Assembly: GCA_017477435.1 (NCBI GenBank)
Contig: JAFUVV010000034.1
Location: 1 to 64,000 of the forward strand
Direction of reading: 5' to 3'
Length of the DNA: 64,000 nucleotides
Origin: Prevotella sp.
Lineage (GTDB): Bacteria; Bacteroidota; Bacteroidia; Bacteroidales; Bacteroidaceae
The notes beneath the pieces were generated by a model, which ran no database searches, was not told where the DNA came from, and saw only the letters and a list, made by a program, of their open reading frames with translations. The position numbers and the translations under genes are program-made. Of the stretch, positions 25,172-33,285 are shown piece after piece; position 1 is the first letter of the stretch, and the number at the start of each line of letters is the position of its first letter.

Positions 25172-25789
25172 CTATCGGCAGTAGAAGTCGAGCACTTTTC
25201 GATCTTCTATGTAGCCTGTCAGATGGTCGTCGGGCTTCACTGGCCCCACTCCTGCAGGCGTGCCGGTGAAGAGCAGGTCGCCCGTTTTCAGTGTGAAGAA
25301 GCGGCTGATGTAGCTTATCAGCTGGTCGATGCCGAAGTTCATGTCGGCCGTCAGTCCCTGCTGCACGGTCTGCCCGTTCTTTTCCAGACGGAAGGGTAGG
25401 GCGTTGATATCGCGCAGCAGTTCCTTGTCTATCCATTCTCCTATCACTGCTGCTCCGTCGAATCCTTTCGATATGTCCCACGGCAGCCCGTCGGTCCGCA
25501 GGCGTTGCTGCATCTCGCGGGCGGTGAAGTCGATGCCCACCGTCAGCGCATCGTAGTATCTGTGGGCAAACCGCTCGGGAATGTTTTTCCCCAGTCGGCA
25601 TATCCTTACGACGATTTCGGCCTCGTGATCGATCCGTCCCATGTGGTCGGGAACGAAGAAAGGCTTACGGTTCTTTAGCAGCGAGGAGTCGGCTTTCAGG
25701 AAGATCACGGGCTCCTCCGTCTTATATAACGCGTGATTGAGCTCTTTATTGTGCTCAACGTAGTTCATTCCAACGGCAAATATCTTCAT
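25172..25789 (-). CDS. fumarylacetoacetate hydrolase (FAH) family protein
   Basis: 205 residues. EPVIFLKADSSLL, HEAEIVVRI (metal-binding Glu residues), VGIDFTARE and LLFTGTPAGVGPV are FAH-family motifs. Members cleave or tautomerise acylpyruvates such as oxaloacetate/4-hydroxy-2-oxo acids; the exact substrate cannot be told. It is the first gene of the operon with porU (61 bp downstream), a link that appears positional rather than functional. Confidence 0.9.
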   Translation of the reverse strand: MKIFAVGMNYVEHNKELNHALYKTEEPVIFLKADSSLLKNRKPFFVPDHMGRIDHEAEIVVRICRLGKNIPERFAHRYYDALTVGIDFTAREMQQRLRTDGLPWDISKGFDGAAVIGEWIDKELLRDINALPFRLEKNGQTVQQGLTADMNFGIDQLISYISRFFTLKTGDLLFTGTPAGVGPVKPDDHLTGYIEDRKVLDFYCR

Positions 25790-25819
25790 GTCAGTATGTT
25801 TTTTATGTATTCATCGGTG

Positions 25820-25827
25820 CAAAGATA
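25820..25827 (-). promoter_or_regulatory. -7 box (TATCTTTG) of the FAH-porU-porV-ispF operon
   Basis: TATCTTTG on the minus strand, 31 bp before the FAH-family ATG, matches the Bacteroidetes consensus exactly. No strong TTTG at the -33 position. Confidence 0.6.
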
Positions 25828-25965
25828 CGTAAAATTGGGAGCAGTGCAAAATAAACTTGTTTGTTTTATATGTTCTGACGTGGTGTGTTATACGACGTTT
25901 TCGGTTGAAAGGTTTAAAAACGTAGAGGCGATGAGGCAATGATGTTGTCTTTATGCTCCGGCGGC

Positions 25966-26050
25966 AGTACATGGGCTTTGTACTCAGGGTACATGAACCT
26001 TGTACTGCGAGTATATGGCTTTTGTACTGCGAGTACATGGGCTTTGTACT
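25966..26050. repeat. 22-bp-phase inverted-repeat array, four units (array B)
   Basis: 85 bp, four AGTAC...GTACT units (inner core ATGGGCTTT in two). It lies between the divergent FAH operon and the DUF4298 gene and is preceded by GGCGGC. Nothing else is visible in the rest of this 388-bp gap apart from the two promoters. Confidence 0.92.
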
Positions 26051-26148
26051 CTGTCAGATGTCGGCATATGAGTCGGACAAGTGGCTTTGCAAGGGCGGGA
26101 AAATGAAAGAATAGCCGTCTGAAGTGTGCTTGTCTGCAGTTTTTTGTG

Positions 26149-26156
26149 TACTTTTG
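26149..26156 (+). promoter_or_regulatory. -7 box (TACTTTTG) of the DUF4298 gene
   Basis: TACTTTTG 22 bp before the ATG matches TAnnTTTG. A TTGT lies near the -33 position. Confidence 0.55.
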
Positions 26157-26177
26157 TCGTGTAGAAAATAAAACGTT

Positions 26178-26486
26178 ATGGAAAAGGATTTGAAAGCAAT
26201 AGTAGAGCGGGTTGAGCGCATGGAGCGACTCTACGACGAATGGCGTGCGGTGGTTGCCAGTACGGAGAGGATGCTCGACATGTATTCGTCGGCCATGGAG
26301 CGCGCCGGGGAGTTGCTGGAATATTACGACGGCGGCCTCTGGCAGAAGGATTTCGAGGCCGACGAGGTGGGAGTGTTGCCTGCGTCACTGAAACGCGGTG
26401 TGCTCTCCGAGGACGGGGTGTGGAACCTCCTTACCGACGACAAGGAACTGCGTCGCCGCATGGCTGAGCTCGCCTCAGAGAAATGA
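26178..26486 (+). CDS. DUF4298 protein
   Basis: 102 residues. A helical first half (EMERLYDEW-type repeats) is followed by YYDGGLWQKDFEADEVG and the strongly conserved LKRGVLSEDGVWNLL. These match the small cytoplasmic DUF4298 family as I know it; its function is unknown. It stands alone with its own promoter, and its 3' end faces the GIN-domain operon (84 bp gap). An inverted repeat of GGGAGAC/GTCTCCC type between them (26491-26525) may be a shared terminator. Confidence 0.85.
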   Translation: MEKDLKAIVERVERMERLYDEWRAVVASTERMLDMYSSAMERAGELLEYYDGGLWQKDFEADEVGVLPASLKRGVLSEDGVWNLLTDDKELRRRMAELASEK

Positions 26487-26569
26487 AAAACGGGAGACTC
26501 GTCGTCGCGACGATAGGTCTCCCGTCGTGCCAGCGTGGCTGGCAATGATTCTTGGATATAAAAAGTTAA

Positions 26570-27391
26570 CTAAAAGCGGTTAAGTCGCGTGCTGTCTATC
26601 TTCGACACTCCCGTCGATTTCACCTCTGTCTCGTCGGCGGTGCCCGATAATGTGATGGTGGCTACCCCGGAGTTATGGCACCAGAGCTTCCTGCAGTCGC
26701 AGTCGAACTCGATTCTGCCTGAGCCTTTGTTGTCGATTGTGGCATCTTCACCCCTGTATTTCATCTTTCCTTTGAGCACGCCGCTGTTCTTCAACGTGAA
26801 TGCTTTTGCATCGATTTCGCCGCTGAAGTTCAGTGAGCCTTTGTTCTCTATCGTCAGTGTCTCTTTGGCAGTGAGGTTGCCGCTCTGCGTGAGTACGCCG
26901 GAGTTTTCGATGCAGATGGTTCGGCATTTCATGCTCGTCACGTCGGTCTTCAGCGATCCACGGTTGTCGATGGTCATCTTGTCGACCGACAATGATTTTG
27001 CTGCGAAGAACAGCACCCCGTTGTTCTTTATTCTGTTTATCTGCGGAGCCGTAATTCTCACGGTCAGCTTTCCTTGCCATCCGCGGGAGGGTTCCTTCTT
27101 CTTGAGTACGAGGACGCGTTCGGGCGTGACGTATGCAACGAGGTCGCTCGTGTACTGTTCGTTGCCGGTGATGCTGACGTCGTAGCTCCCGCCTTGGGTA
27201 TATACGATGTCGGCAGCAATGTCGTTCTGCACTGCGTCGAAGTCGCGGAGGTTGAACGACACTCCCGTGGTGTCTATCATGTAGTCGCCGGAATAGCTTA
27301 TTTCCCAGTTGTCTTTTTTACTGCTGGCGCACGAAGGGATGATTGCAATCGCGAGTATGACTGCAGCCAGGTTGAATGATTTTCTTTTCAT
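26570..27391 (-). CDS. GIN-domain (DUF2807) lipoprotein
   Basis: 273 residues from the ATG at 27391; a GTG nine bases upstream is possible. The lipoprotein signal is IAIIPSCAS. From residue 45 on, repeated strand-turn units of the type ITIENKGSLNFSG form the right-handed beta-helix of the head-GIN family. Role in the cell is unknown; likely in the envelope facing the periplasm or surface. It begins at the stop of the preceding secreted protein and is last in the ECF sigma operon, so its expression probably follows that sigma factor. Confidence 0.88.
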   Translation of the reverse strand: MKRKSFNLAAVILAIAIIPSCASSKKDNWEISYSGDYMIDTTGVSFNLRDFDAVQNDIAADIVYTQGGSYDVSITGNEQYTSDLVAYVTPERVLVLKKKEPSRGWQGKLTVRITAPQINRIKNNGVLFFAAKSLSVDKMTIDNRGSLKTDVTSMKCRTICIENSGVLTQSGNLTAKETLTIENKGSLNFSGEIDAKAFTLKNSGVLKGKMKYRGEDATIDNKGSGRIEFDCDCRKLWCHNSGVATITLSGTADETEVKSTGVSKIDSTRLNRF

Positions 27392-27396
27392 AGGGT

Positions 27397-27795
27397 TCAC
27401 GGTTTTCTGTTATACTTTATGATTATTGTCGTTTTTCCTCCCGCAACGTGTTGCTGTGGGTTGTATTTCAGCATGTAGATGCGGTTTTCCGTTGTGCCGG
27501 GCGATGTGATGACAATCGTCTTTGTGCCGCCCTCAACGCTGGTGTGGGTGTCGCAAGTCTTTGCCTCCTGTTCGAAGGCTTTCACAAATTTGCTTATCGA
27601 CGTGCCGTCGATCTTCAGTGTCTTCACCACTTTCGTGACCTGACGCGTTGATGGATCGCGCACGACTGTCGATGTGAACGTCGACATACCGATGGTGGAG
27701 TAGTGGTCTACGAGCTCGTCGATGCTGTTCTGCGCCATGCCTGTGAGCGGTAGGGCGAGCATCAGGAGCAGGATTGCTATCGTTGCGTTTCTCAT
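27397..27795 (-). CDS. small secreted protein of the ECF sigma operon
   Basis: 132 residues with a cleavable signal peptide (LLLMLALPLTGMAQ). The mature part (VDHYSTIGMSTFTSTVVRD, then a segment of IYMLKYNP) resembles small periplasmic proteins found beside ECF sigma factors in Bacteroidales, but I cannot name the family. Its neighbours are the anti-sigma-like membrane protein upstream and the GIN lipoprotein downstream. Confidence 0.75.
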   Translation of the reverse strand: MRNATIAILLLMLALPLTGMAQNSIDELVDHYSTIGMSTFTSTVVRDPSTRQVTKVVKTLKIDGTSISKFVKAFEQEAKTCDTHTSVEGGTKTIVITSPGTTENRIYMLKYNPQQHVAGGKTTIIIKYNRKP

Positions 27796-27806
27796 ATTTT
27801 GGACAG

Positions 27807-27849
27807 TTTTCGTTATCGTTATCGTTTTTCGTTATCGCTATCGTCGTCG
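27807..27849. repeat. AACGAT-type hexamer repeat overlapping a gene end
   Basis: On the minus strand, units of the AACGAT/AACGAA type run across the 3' end of the anti-sigma-like gene; the array encodes its last residues (DDDSDNEKR) and the stop codon. Same family as the arrays at 47077, 47798 and within the GH77 gene. Confidence 0.8.
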
Positions 27850-28397
27850 TTGATCAGCTTTTCTATTTTCTCTCGTTCCTCGTCTGTCTGCATTACGCTT
27901 AAGACGTCGAGTTCTGCCTTGCGTGCCATGTCGTCGGCTGTCATCAGACGCTCTATCTGTTCGGCCTCGCTGAGGCTTTTCTCTATCTCAGGCTTTAGTT
28001 TTCGCAAGTCATCGATGCGTTTGCCGTCGACGATCATATAGCTGCCTTCGTAGAGCGCTGCGAGTTGCTGCTCTTCGTGTCGGCCAGCCTGCGTTTTCAC
28101 AATTACCAGCAGCAGTATTGCCGCCGCGGCTGCCGCAAAGGCTGTCCACATGTTGCGCCACCTTGCCTTCGGCCTTTTTGCTGTTGCCGGCACTGATGTC
28201 GGTATGCTGTCGGCAGTGACAGAGTTGTTCAGTGCGGCGAGGTCGCGGAACATGTCCTGCAGCGGCATAAGGCTCAGGTCGATGTCGTCGCCGGAGAAGT
28301 AGGAATAGAGAGCTCGCTCTTCCTCGAGGGTGGTGATGCCGTCGAAGAACTTCTCCGTGAGTAGTTTTATGTTGTCGCTATTCTTCATTGCTGTCAT
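27819..28397 (-). CDS. anti-sigma-like single-pass membrane protein
   Basis: 192 residues. The N-terminal cytoplasmic part (KLLTEKFFDGITTLEEERAL) is typical of proteins paired with ECF sigma factors in Prevotella; one membrane segment (AAFAAAAAAILLLVIV) lies at about 89-106 and the rest is periplasmic and helical. It overlaps the sigma factor gene by 20 bp, as anti-sigma factors often do. Its C-terminus is written by a hexamer simple repeat. Confidence 0.78.
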   Translation of the reverse strand: MTAMKNSDNIKLLTEKFFDGITTLEEERALYSYFSGDDIDLSLMPLQDMFRDLAALNNSVTADSIPTSVPATAKRPKARWRNMWTAFAAAAAAILLLVIVKTQAGRHEEQQLAALYEGSYMIVDGKRIDDLRKLKPEIEKSLSEAEQIERLMTADDMARKAELDVLSVMQTDEEREKIEKLINDDDSDNEKR

Positions 28398-28884
28398 GTG
28401 TTTTGCGTGATTCGTACATTCTTATGTATTGCTCTTTTACTGCCATTCTTGCTCGGCTGAGTGCTTTTCTGACAGCTGCTTCGCTGCTTCCTGTCATTTC
28501 CGACAGTCTGCTGTTGTCGATGCCTTCCATGTGTCGCAGCCGCAGCAGTGTCTGTTGTGTGTCGGGCAGTGTGTCGATGATGCTCATCACCCTTTCTATT
28601 CGTTCCGCTGTAGGATTGTCGTCGCCGGCGTCGGCGATGTTCTCAGTGAGAGTTCCGCGGGTGATATGTTGCTTTCGTAGATGACTGATGCAGAGGTTTC
28701 TGACCACGACGACGGCCAGAGGCTCGATGGGCAAGCGCAGGGTGGGGCGCATCTGCCACAGTCGGAGCAGTGCGTCCTGCACGATGTCGTCGGCATCTTT
28801 CTCAGAATGGAGGTATCTCATTGCCGTGCTTATGAGCAATGGTCTGAGACGTTGAGCTTCTTTCGTGTATTCCTCTGTGGTCAT
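28378..28884 (-). CDS. ECF-type RNA polymerase sigma factor
   Basis: 168 residues. Region 2 is seen as MRYLHSEKDADDIVQDALLRLW; region 4 as LPDTQQTLLRLRHMEG, followed by the helix-turn-helix EMTGSSEAAVRKALSRAR. It would direct transcription of its own operon (anti-sigma-like, secreted and GIN proteins) in response to an envelope signal. Upstream, on the minus strand, AAATCCCACCTCC and TATTATATA resemble a non-standard promoter that could be its own target, but that is a guess. Confidence 0.93.
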   Translation of the reverse strand: MTTEEYTKEAQRLRPLLISTAMRYLHSEKDADDIVQDALLRLWQMRPTLRLPIEPLAVVVVRNLCISHLRKQHITRGTLTENIADAGDDNPTAERIERVMSIIDTLPDTQQTLLRLRHMEGIDNSRLSEMTGSSEAAVRKALSRARMAVKEQYIRMYESRKTHDSNEE

Positions 28885-28951
28885 TCTTTTGCTTCAGTTT
28901 CTGTATATAATACGCAGGAGGTGGGATTTTGTGACACCAAAAAACAAAAAA

Positions 28952-28985
28952 AATAACGCTCGGCCTTTTGGTCGGGCGTTATTTT
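28952..28985 (-). terminator. rho-independent terminator after tsf
   Basis: A stem of AATAACGCCCGAC/GGCCGAGCGTTATT type with a TTTTG-type loop is followed on the minus strand by a long T-rich tract. It ends the rplM-rpsI-rpsB-tsf operon. Confidence 0.9.
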
Positions 28986-29008
28986 GTGTCTGTCGGATGA
29001 CAGAATGA

Positions 29009-30007
29009 TTACTCAGCAACGAGTGTGAAGCGGTGGAAGGCAACGATCTTGAGCTCCTTGTCCTGAGCTGCGAGCCACTGTGCAACAGTAGCCTTGTCGC
29101 CGTCGCCGAACTGGAATTCCTGGTCAACGAGGCAGTTCTCCTTGAGGAATTTCTGTACACGACCCTTTGCTATGTTCTGGATCATCTGCTCTGGAAGGTT
29201 TGCTGCCTTCTCTGCTGCAGTCTTTTCCTTGATTTCCTTTGCGCGGTCGGCGTCTTCTCTTGTGAGCCAGCCCTTAGCGATGTTCGACTCGATGTGGTCG
29301 TCGCTGTCGACGAGGTTGGGGTTGATGCCAGCCTTCTTGAGGGCAGCGGCAACAGCCTTCTCAACCTGCTCTTCCTTTGTCTTCTCAACGGCAACTTTGA
29401 ATTCCTCGTCGATTACCGACTGTGGAACGCTTGCATCGTCGAGAGCAACAGGCTTCATGGCAGCAACCTGCATTGCTACCTTGTGACCAGCGTCGACGTT
29501 CTCCTTGTTGGTCTGTACCATTGTGGCGAGGGTGTGCTTGCCCATGTGGTCGTAGACCTCGATGTTCTCACCTTCGAGTGTGAGGTATCCGTCGAGTTCC
29601 ATCTTTTCGCCTGTGATGCCCGAGCGCTGTGTGACAGCCTCCTGCACCTTCTGTCCGTCGGCCAGAGTGAGTTCTTTCACTTCGTCGAGGGTCTTTGCCT
29701 TTGCTTGGATGGCAGCGTTGAGGATCTCTTCTGTCAGGGCGATGAAGTCTTTTCCGTTGGCCACGAAGTCGGTCTCACACTTCAGTGCGATCATTGCGGC
29801 GAAGTCATTGGTCTTCTTCACGAGGACGCATCCGTTTGATGTCTCGCGGTCGGAACGCTTTGCAGCGATGGCGAGTCCACGCTCACGGAGCAAGTCCTTA
29901 GCCTTGTCGAAGTCGCCTTCGGCTTCGGTGAGGGCTTTTTTCACGTCGGCAAGTCCGGCACCTGTCATTGCGCGGAGTTTCTTGATATCTTCAATTGTAA
30001 TAGCCAT
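29009..30007 (-). CDS. tsf: elongation factor Ts
   Basis: 332 residues from the ATG preceding AITIEDIKKLRAMTGAG; the longer open frame upstream is only the gap to rpsB. TGAGLADVKKAL and ETDFVANGKDF are the family signatures. It recycles EF-Tu-GDP. It follows rpsB by 43 bp and is followed by a terminator. The extended dimerisation region (about residues 170-280) resembles other Bacteroidetes EF-Ts. Confidence 0.97.
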   Translation of the reverse strand: MAITIEDIKKLRAMTGAGLADVKKALTEAEGDFDKAKDLLRERGLAIAAKRSDRETSNGCVLVKKTNDFAAMIALKCETDFVANGKDFIALTEEILNAAIQAKAKTLDEVKELTLADGQKVQEAVTQRSGITGEKMELDGYLTLEGENIEVYDHMGKHTLATMVQTNKENVDAGHKVAMQVAAMKPVALDDASVPQSVIDEEFKVAVEKTKEEQVEKAVAAALKKAGINPNLVDSDDHIESNIAKGWLTREDADRAKEIKEKTAAEKAANLPEQMIQNIAKGRVQKFLKENCLVDQEFQFGDGDKATVAQWLAAQDKELKIVAFHRFTLVAE

Positions 30008-30050
30008 AATTGTTTTCTGTGGTTTTAATGTGTTAATAATCAAGTGTTGT

Positions 30051-30932
30051 TTACTCTGCTGCGGGTGCTTCTTCTTCCTTTGCTTCTTCAGCTTTTTCTT
30101 CTGCTGGTGCAACGGCTTCAGCTACTTTCTCCACTACTGGAGCGGCTGGTTCTGCCTCTTTGCGTGCACGTCGTGTGCGCTTTGGCTTAGCTTCGGCAGC
30201 TTCTTCTGCCTGTTCTGCAGCTGCTTTCTCGTCGGCCTTTTCGGCTTTGCGCTCTTCGAGGCCTTCGTTGATAGCGTCGCAGAGGGCGCCGAGCACTACC
30301 TCTACGCTGTCTTTTGCGTCGTCGTTGGCGGGGATGATGAAGTCGATGTTGCGTGGGTCGGAGTTTGTGTCGACCATTGCGAAGACGGGTATGCCAAGGC
30401 GGTTAGCTTCGCGTACGGCGATGTTTTCCTTCAGTACGTCGACCACGAAGAGTGCGCTTGGCAGGCGTGTGAGGTCGGCGATTGAGCCGAGGTTCTTCTC
30501 GAGCTTGGCGCGCTGGCGTGTGATCTGGAGCAGCTCGCGCTTTGAGAGGTTGGAGTATGTTCCGTCTGACATGAGCTTGTCGATGTTCGCCATTTTCTTC
30601 ACAGCCTTGCGTATCGTTGGGAAATTGGTGAGCATTCCGCCCGGCCAGCGTTCGATGACGTATGGCATGTTTACCGATGTAGCTTTTTCGGCTACGATGT
30701 CCTTTGCTTGTTTTTTAGTAGCGACGAACAGAATTTTCTTGCCAGATTTTGCGATCTGCTTGAGTGCTTCTGCGGCCTCGTCGATTTTCACTACGGTCTT
30801 GTTGAGGTCGATGATGTGGATGCCGTTGCGCTCCATGAAGATGTAGGGAGCCATTGCGGGGTTCCATTTGCGGCGGAGGTGTCCGAAGTGGCAACCTGCC
30901 TGAAGGAGTTGGTCAAAATTTGTTCTTGACAT
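30051..30932 (-). CDS. rpsB: 30S ribosomal protein S2
   Basis: 293 residues. AGCHFGHLRRKWNPAMAPYIF, FVATKKQAKDIV, ERWPGGMLTNFPTI and PVFAMVDTNSDP are S2 hallmarks. The last about 65 residues are an Ala/Glu/Lys-rich tail beyond the core. Precedes tsf in the common order. Confidence 0.98.
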   Translation of the reverse strand: MSRTNFDQLLQAGCHFGHLRRKWNPAMAPYIFMERNGIHIIDLNKTVVKIDEAAEALKQIAKSGKKILFVATKKQAKDIVAEKATSVNMPYVIERWPGGMLTNFPTIRKAVKKMANIDKLMSDGTYSNLSKRELLQITRQRAKLEKNLGSIADLTRLPSALFVVDVLKENIAVREANRLGIPVFAMVDTNSDPRNIDFIIPANDDAKDSVEVVLGALCDAINEGLEERKAEKADEKAAAEQAEEAAEAKPKRTRRARKEAEPAAPVVEKVAEAVAPAEEKAEEAKEEEAPAAE

Positions 30933-31003
30933 GTTCTGAATTGTTTTAATGTTTTGTTTACTTTCTTTTTAATTCTTTTTGTTAGAATCAGCCGCTGGGT
31001 AAT

Positions 31004-31033
31004 TATACTGGCAACGTTGTGGCTGCCGGTATA
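31004..31033 (-). promoter_or_regulatory. stem-loop in the rpsI-rpsB gap
   Basis: TATACTGGCA and TGCCGGTATA form a near-perfect 10-bp inverted repeat (one mismatch, or G-U in RNA) in the 191-bp gap upstream of rpsB. It could be an S2 autoregulatory or processing element. No conserved S2-leader motif could be confirmed. Confidence 0.4.
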
Positions 31034-31123
31034 AGTCGCAGTGGTTTAGATACTAAACTGTTCAGAATATCTTTCATCCGACGTGCGGCTTTTTTTATGA
31101 GGCTGCATGTCGTCGATATGATA

Positions 31124-31510
31124 TTAACGCTTACTGAACTGGAAGCGGCGGCGTGCTTTTGGCTGACCTGGCTTTTTGCGCTCGACTTCGCGGGAGTCGC
31201 GTGTGAGGAAGCCTTGGTCTTTGAGGGCCTTCTTGTCGTCGGCGTTGACTTTTACGAGTGCACGTGCGATTGCGAGGCGGAGAGCCTGGCTCTGTCCTGT
31301 GTAACCGCCACCGTCGAGGTTGGCTTTAATGTCGTACTTTCCTTCTGCTTCGAGCAGTGCGAGTGGCTGTTTTACCACATACTGCAGGATGGCTGATGGG
31401 AAATATTTTTCCAGTTCTACCTTGTTTATTGTAATCTTGCCGGTGCCTTCTGTCAGGTATACGCGTGCGATAGCGCTCTTGCGGCGACCGATTGCATTAA
31501 TCATTTCCAT
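31124..31510 (-). CDS. rpsI: 30S ribosomal protein S9
   Basis: 128 residues: GRRKSAIARVYLTEGTG at the start, GGGYTGQSQALRLAIARAL in the middle and the basic KARRRFQFSKR C-terminus that reaches the P-site tRNA. It follows rplM by 11 bp. Confidence 0.98.
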   Translation of the reverse strand: MEMINAIGRRKSAIARVYLTEGTGKITINKVELEKYFPSAILQYVVKQPLALLEAEGKYDIKANLDGGGYTGQSQALRLAIARALVKVNADDKKALKDQGFLTRDSREVERKKPGQPKARRRFQFSKR

Positions 31511-31521
31511 CTTAGCTTGAT

Positions 31522-31983
31522 TTATTTGTACTGGTTAATATCAATTGCCTTTGGCTTCTGAGCTTCGTGTTTGTGCTCTGTGCCGTTGTAAACGTAGAGG
31601 TTGTTGAGCAGGTGGCGTCCGAGGATTCCCTTTGGAAGCATGCCTTTCACAGCGTGGCGTATGATGCGCTCAGCACCGTCTTCGCGCTTGCGGAGCTCGG
31701 CTGGGGTGTTGAAACGCTGTCCACCTGGGTAACCAGTGTAGCGAGTGTATACCTTGTCGGTCTCTTTCTTACCTGTGAAGACGACCTTCTTGGCGTTGAT
31801 GATGATGACGTTGTCGCCGCAGTCTACGTGCGGGGTGAAACTTGGTTTGTACTTTCCGCGCAACAGCTTTGCTACTTTTGAGCAGAGACGTCCTACTACC
31901 TGGTCGGTGGCGTCGATGACTACCCATTCTTTCTGAGCTGTTTCCTTGTTGACGGAAATAGTCTTGTAACTTAAAGTGTCCAT
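31522..31983 (-). CDS. rplM: 50S ribosomal protein L13
   Basis: 153 residues from the ATG of MDTLSYKT. WVVIDATDQVVGRLCS, PHVDCGDNVIIINA and GMLPKGILGRHLLNNL are L13 signatures. A longer frame upstream lies in the leader and is not used. First gene of the rplM-rpsI-rpsB-tsf operon. Confidence 0.97.
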   Translation of the reverse strand: MDTLSYKTISVNKETAQKEWVVIDATDQVVGRLCSKVAKLLRGKYKPSFTPHVDCGDNVIIINAKKVVFTGKKETDKVYTRYTGYPGGQRFNTPAELRKREDGAERIIRHAVKGMLPKGILGRHLLNNLYVYNGTEHKHEAQKPKAIDINQYK

Positions 31984-32177
31984 TTCTTTGTTTTGATTAC
32001 TACTAAAAAACTTAAATTCTCGTTGGTGGTTTTCTTTTTTTTCCACCTTTTGACATACCCACACAAAGCTGCAGCCGGACAGAATCTACTGCCTTGCCAC
32101 CGTTGTTTGGGTATTGTGCAAGCGATTCACTAACCGCTGTGCTCGGCCAAAAGCGCAGCTATTAACACTCTTGCACC

Positions 32178-32198
32178 GGGGACTCTAAGAGTGTCCCC
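32178..32198 (-). promoter_or_regulatory. leader hairpin upstream of rplM
   Basis: GGGGAC and GTCCCC with a short CT/AG extension form a stable stem immediately downstream of the likely transcription start. The leader before L13 is about 230 nt, long for a ribosomal gene, and may fold further to regulate the operon. Nothing else is seen in 31984-32177. Confidence 0.45.
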
Positions 32199-32215
32199 TG
32201 GACATAATCGGACTG

Positions 32216-32223
32216 CAAAGGTA
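32216..32223 (-). promoter_or_regulatory. -7 box (TACCTTTG) of the rplM operon
   Basis: TACCTTTG on the minus strand matches TAnnTTTG. It lies 233 bp before the L13 ATG. Confidence 0.6.
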
Positions 32224-32346
32224 GGCATATTTTTCGTACGGGAACGAATAATAAGGTGGTTGGAAGCGAAGATTTAAGAAGATTTAACGTTTTATTGGCC
32301 GTATTTGAGATGTTTATCAGTCTTGATGAGGATTTTGTATGGTTTT

Positions 32347-32453
32347 ACTATCAAGCCTGGATAGTGATGCTGTCAAGCCCGGATAGTGATGCTATCAAGC
32401 TCGGATAGTGATGCTATCAAGCCCGGATAGTGATGCTATCAAGCCCAGATAGT
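32347..32453. repeat. 22-bp-phase inverted-repeat array, five units (array G)
   Basis: 107 bp = 4 x 22 + 19. Units read ACTATC-AAGCCCG-GATAGT with small changes and are separated by 3 bp. It lies between the rplM promoter and the 3' end of the PAP2 gene. Same design as array F. Confidence 0.92.
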
Positions 32454-32518
32454 GGAGGATGGTGTGTGGCTTGTTTTTTATGATATAATAATGTGGTGGC
32501 GGAGAGGTGTTGCCGTGC

Positions 32519-33088
32519 TTAGAAATACAGGGTCATCGACAGTGTGCTTCCGTCTGTTGCAAATGCCATGTTTTTCTTTTCCGGTAGCAGTTTGCGTCCT
32601 ATCCAGTAGCCCAGTTGTGTTGCTCCTATTCCGATTGCTGCTCCTGCTGCCACGTCGTCCCAGTCGTGTCGGTTGCGCCTGACGCGGTCGGCTGCCACTG
32701 CTGCTGCCACGGCATATCCAGCCACGCCTATCCATGGGGAGAGCTGGCTGTATTCCTTCCAGAGGATTGTTGCTCCGGCGAATGCTGCCGAGGTGTGTCC
32801 CGAGGGGAAGGAGTGGCGGTCGGTGCCGTCGGGGCGGGTCTCGTGTATCGATGCTTTCAGTGCCCATGTGGTGCCTACGGTGAGGGCATAGGCGGCAGCG
32901 GTGTTCACTATCAGTCCTTTCCACGTGCTGCGGCTTTCTGCGCCGAAGGCTTTCATACCGTAGACGGCTGCCACGGGCACGAAGCGCAGGTAGTCGTCGA
33001 TGCCGTCGCCGTGGTAGCGCTTGTACTGCGCTTGCAGGGGCATCAACAGCAGAGAGAGCAGGGTGAGCAGGATGATGGTCTTCTTCAT
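32519..33088 (-). CDS. PAP2-family phosphatase, exported
   Basis: 189 residues with a signal peptide (LSLLLMPLQAQ). The three phosphatase motifs are KASIHETRPDG, FPSGHTS and VRRNRHDWDDV. They form the vanadate-binding active site of lipid and sugar-phosphate phosphatases; here it faces the periplasm. The substrate is unknown; lipid A or undecaprenyl pyrophosphate phosphatases are possible. Smaller than typical multi-pass PAP2 enzymes, with Gly/Ala-rich membrane segments around the motifs. Confidence 0.85.
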   Translation of the reverse strand: MKKTIILLTLLSLLLMPLQAQYKRYHGDGIDDYLRFVPVAAVYGMKAFGAESRSTWKGLIVNTAAAYALTVGTTWALKASIHETRPDGTDRHSFPSGHTSAAFAGATILWKEYSQLSPWIGVAGYAVAAAVAADRVRRNRHDWDDVAAGAAIGIGATQLGYWIGRKLLPEKKNMAFATDGSTLSMTLYF

Positions 33089-33251
33089 ACGTGGGCGGAA
33101 ACGGCCGCGAGTGGCGATTCAGCGGCAAAGTAACGGTTTTTGGGCGTTATATCCAAATTTCTTTGGTCAAAATTGCGGATAAAGTGATATTTTCTTTCTT
33201 TCAGGACGAAAAAATGTGTCGATTCGTAAGTGTTGTGCAGGAAAAAAGACT

Positions 33252-33259
33252 TATTTTTG
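33252..33259 (+). promoter_or_regulatory. -7 box (TATTTTTG) of the beta-barrel gene
   Basis: TATTTTTG 27 bp before the ATG matches TAnnTTTG. Confidence 0.55.
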
Positions 33260-33285
33260 CAGCGGAAAACTATAAAAAATAGAAT

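Noticed and set aside
29009..30112. Longer start for EF-Ts
   Set aside because: The extra 35 residues are a Lys/Gln-rich translation of the rpsB-tsf gap; the family starts at MAITIEDIKK.
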